Shown piece after piece: positions 63,850 to 64,000 of a DNA stretch of 64,000 nucleotides. The translations under genes and the position numbers were made by a program. Under the pieces are notes generated by a model that saw only the letters and a list, made by a program, of their open reading frames with translations, had not been told where the DNA came from and did not search any database. Position 1 is the stretch's first letter; each line of letters starts with the position of its first letter. The stretch is from Microbacterium atlanticum (GTDB lineage: Bacteria; Actinomycetota; Actinomycetes; Actinomycetales; Microbacteriaceae), in assembly GCF_015277815.1 (NCBI RefSeq), contig NZ_CP063813.1, positions 558,001 through 622,000 of the forward strand. Direction: 5' to 3'.

Positions 63850-64000
63850 TGGCTACCGCAACTGCCGCGCCGGCTGGCAAGACCCAGCCGCGCCTGAAGC
63901 AGAAGTACAACGGCGAGATCAAGAAGGCGCTGCAGGACGAGTTCGGCTACGCGAACGTCATGCAGATCCCCGGCCTGGTCAAGGTCGTCGTGAACACCGG
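63849..64000 (+). CDS. rplE: 50S ribosomal protein L5 (3' partial)
   Basis: First 50 codons only, cut by the window edge. ATG 63849 overlaps the rplX stop (TAATG). The translation starts [20 protein letters not shown] and continues with [20 protein letters not shown], the L5 N-terminus. Confidence 0.97.
   Translation, partial: MATATAAPAGKTQPRLKQKYNGEIKKALQDEFGYANVMQIPGLVKVVVNT

Overview
The window is a high-GC actinobacterial chromosome segment. Codon choice, GTG and TTG starts, the order rpoB-rpoC then rpsL-rpsG-fusA-tuf then the S10 ribosomal operon, and the very frequent GGATGCC/GGCATCC heptamer suggest Microbacteriaceae, probably Microbacterium. The genus is an inference from sequence style, not from a search.

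Layout. Positions 1-3737 hold a DppB/DppC-type ABC importer. The first permease is cut by the window edge and seems to carry a one-base frameshift. A fused double ATPase faces the permeases. Positions 3985-6388 hold 5-oxoprolinase genes (pxpA and a pxpB-pxpC fusion). Positions 6395-16175 hold a four-gene minus-strand operon: two DUF4062-STAND (NB-ARC type) ATPases, a CHAT-domain protease and an alpha/beta-hydrolase-caspase fusion. Its promoter lies back to back with the rpoB promoter. Positions 16543-24032 are rpoB, rpoC and a strong terminator. Positions 24054-30029 hold small envelope, membrane and hypothetical genes, including a tail-to-tail pair of related cysteine-rich envelope proteins. 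Positions 30247-44495 hold a coupled locus: Ser/Thr kinase, 1986-residue Ig-like protein, MoxR ATPase, DUF58 protein, TgpA-like protein, FHA protein and a threonine-repeat membrane protein. Positions 44513-49230 are rpsL, rpsG, fusA and tuf. Positions 49264-57316 are an accessory block: a DUF559 gene between REP-like repeats, an Rv0909-type small protein, two exopolysaccharide glycosyltransferase genes and an LPXTG-anchored DUF11 protein. Positions 57411-64000 are the S10 operon from its promoter to the start of rplE.

The most unusual content is the STAND-STAND-CHAT-caspase operon. The two ATPases share a 465-bp N-terminal segment that differs at one base (synonymous), while their ATPase and sensor parts have diverged. 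This fits an NLR-like module in which a shared signalling domain is joined to different sensors and two caspase-fold proteases act downstream. A defence or regulated-cell-death role is inference. The second notable unit is the kinase/FHA/MoxR/TgpA locus, where the transglutaminase-like protein lacks the expected catalytic Cys and His and the last gene encodes four repeats that look like phospho-threonine ligands for the FHA protein beside it.
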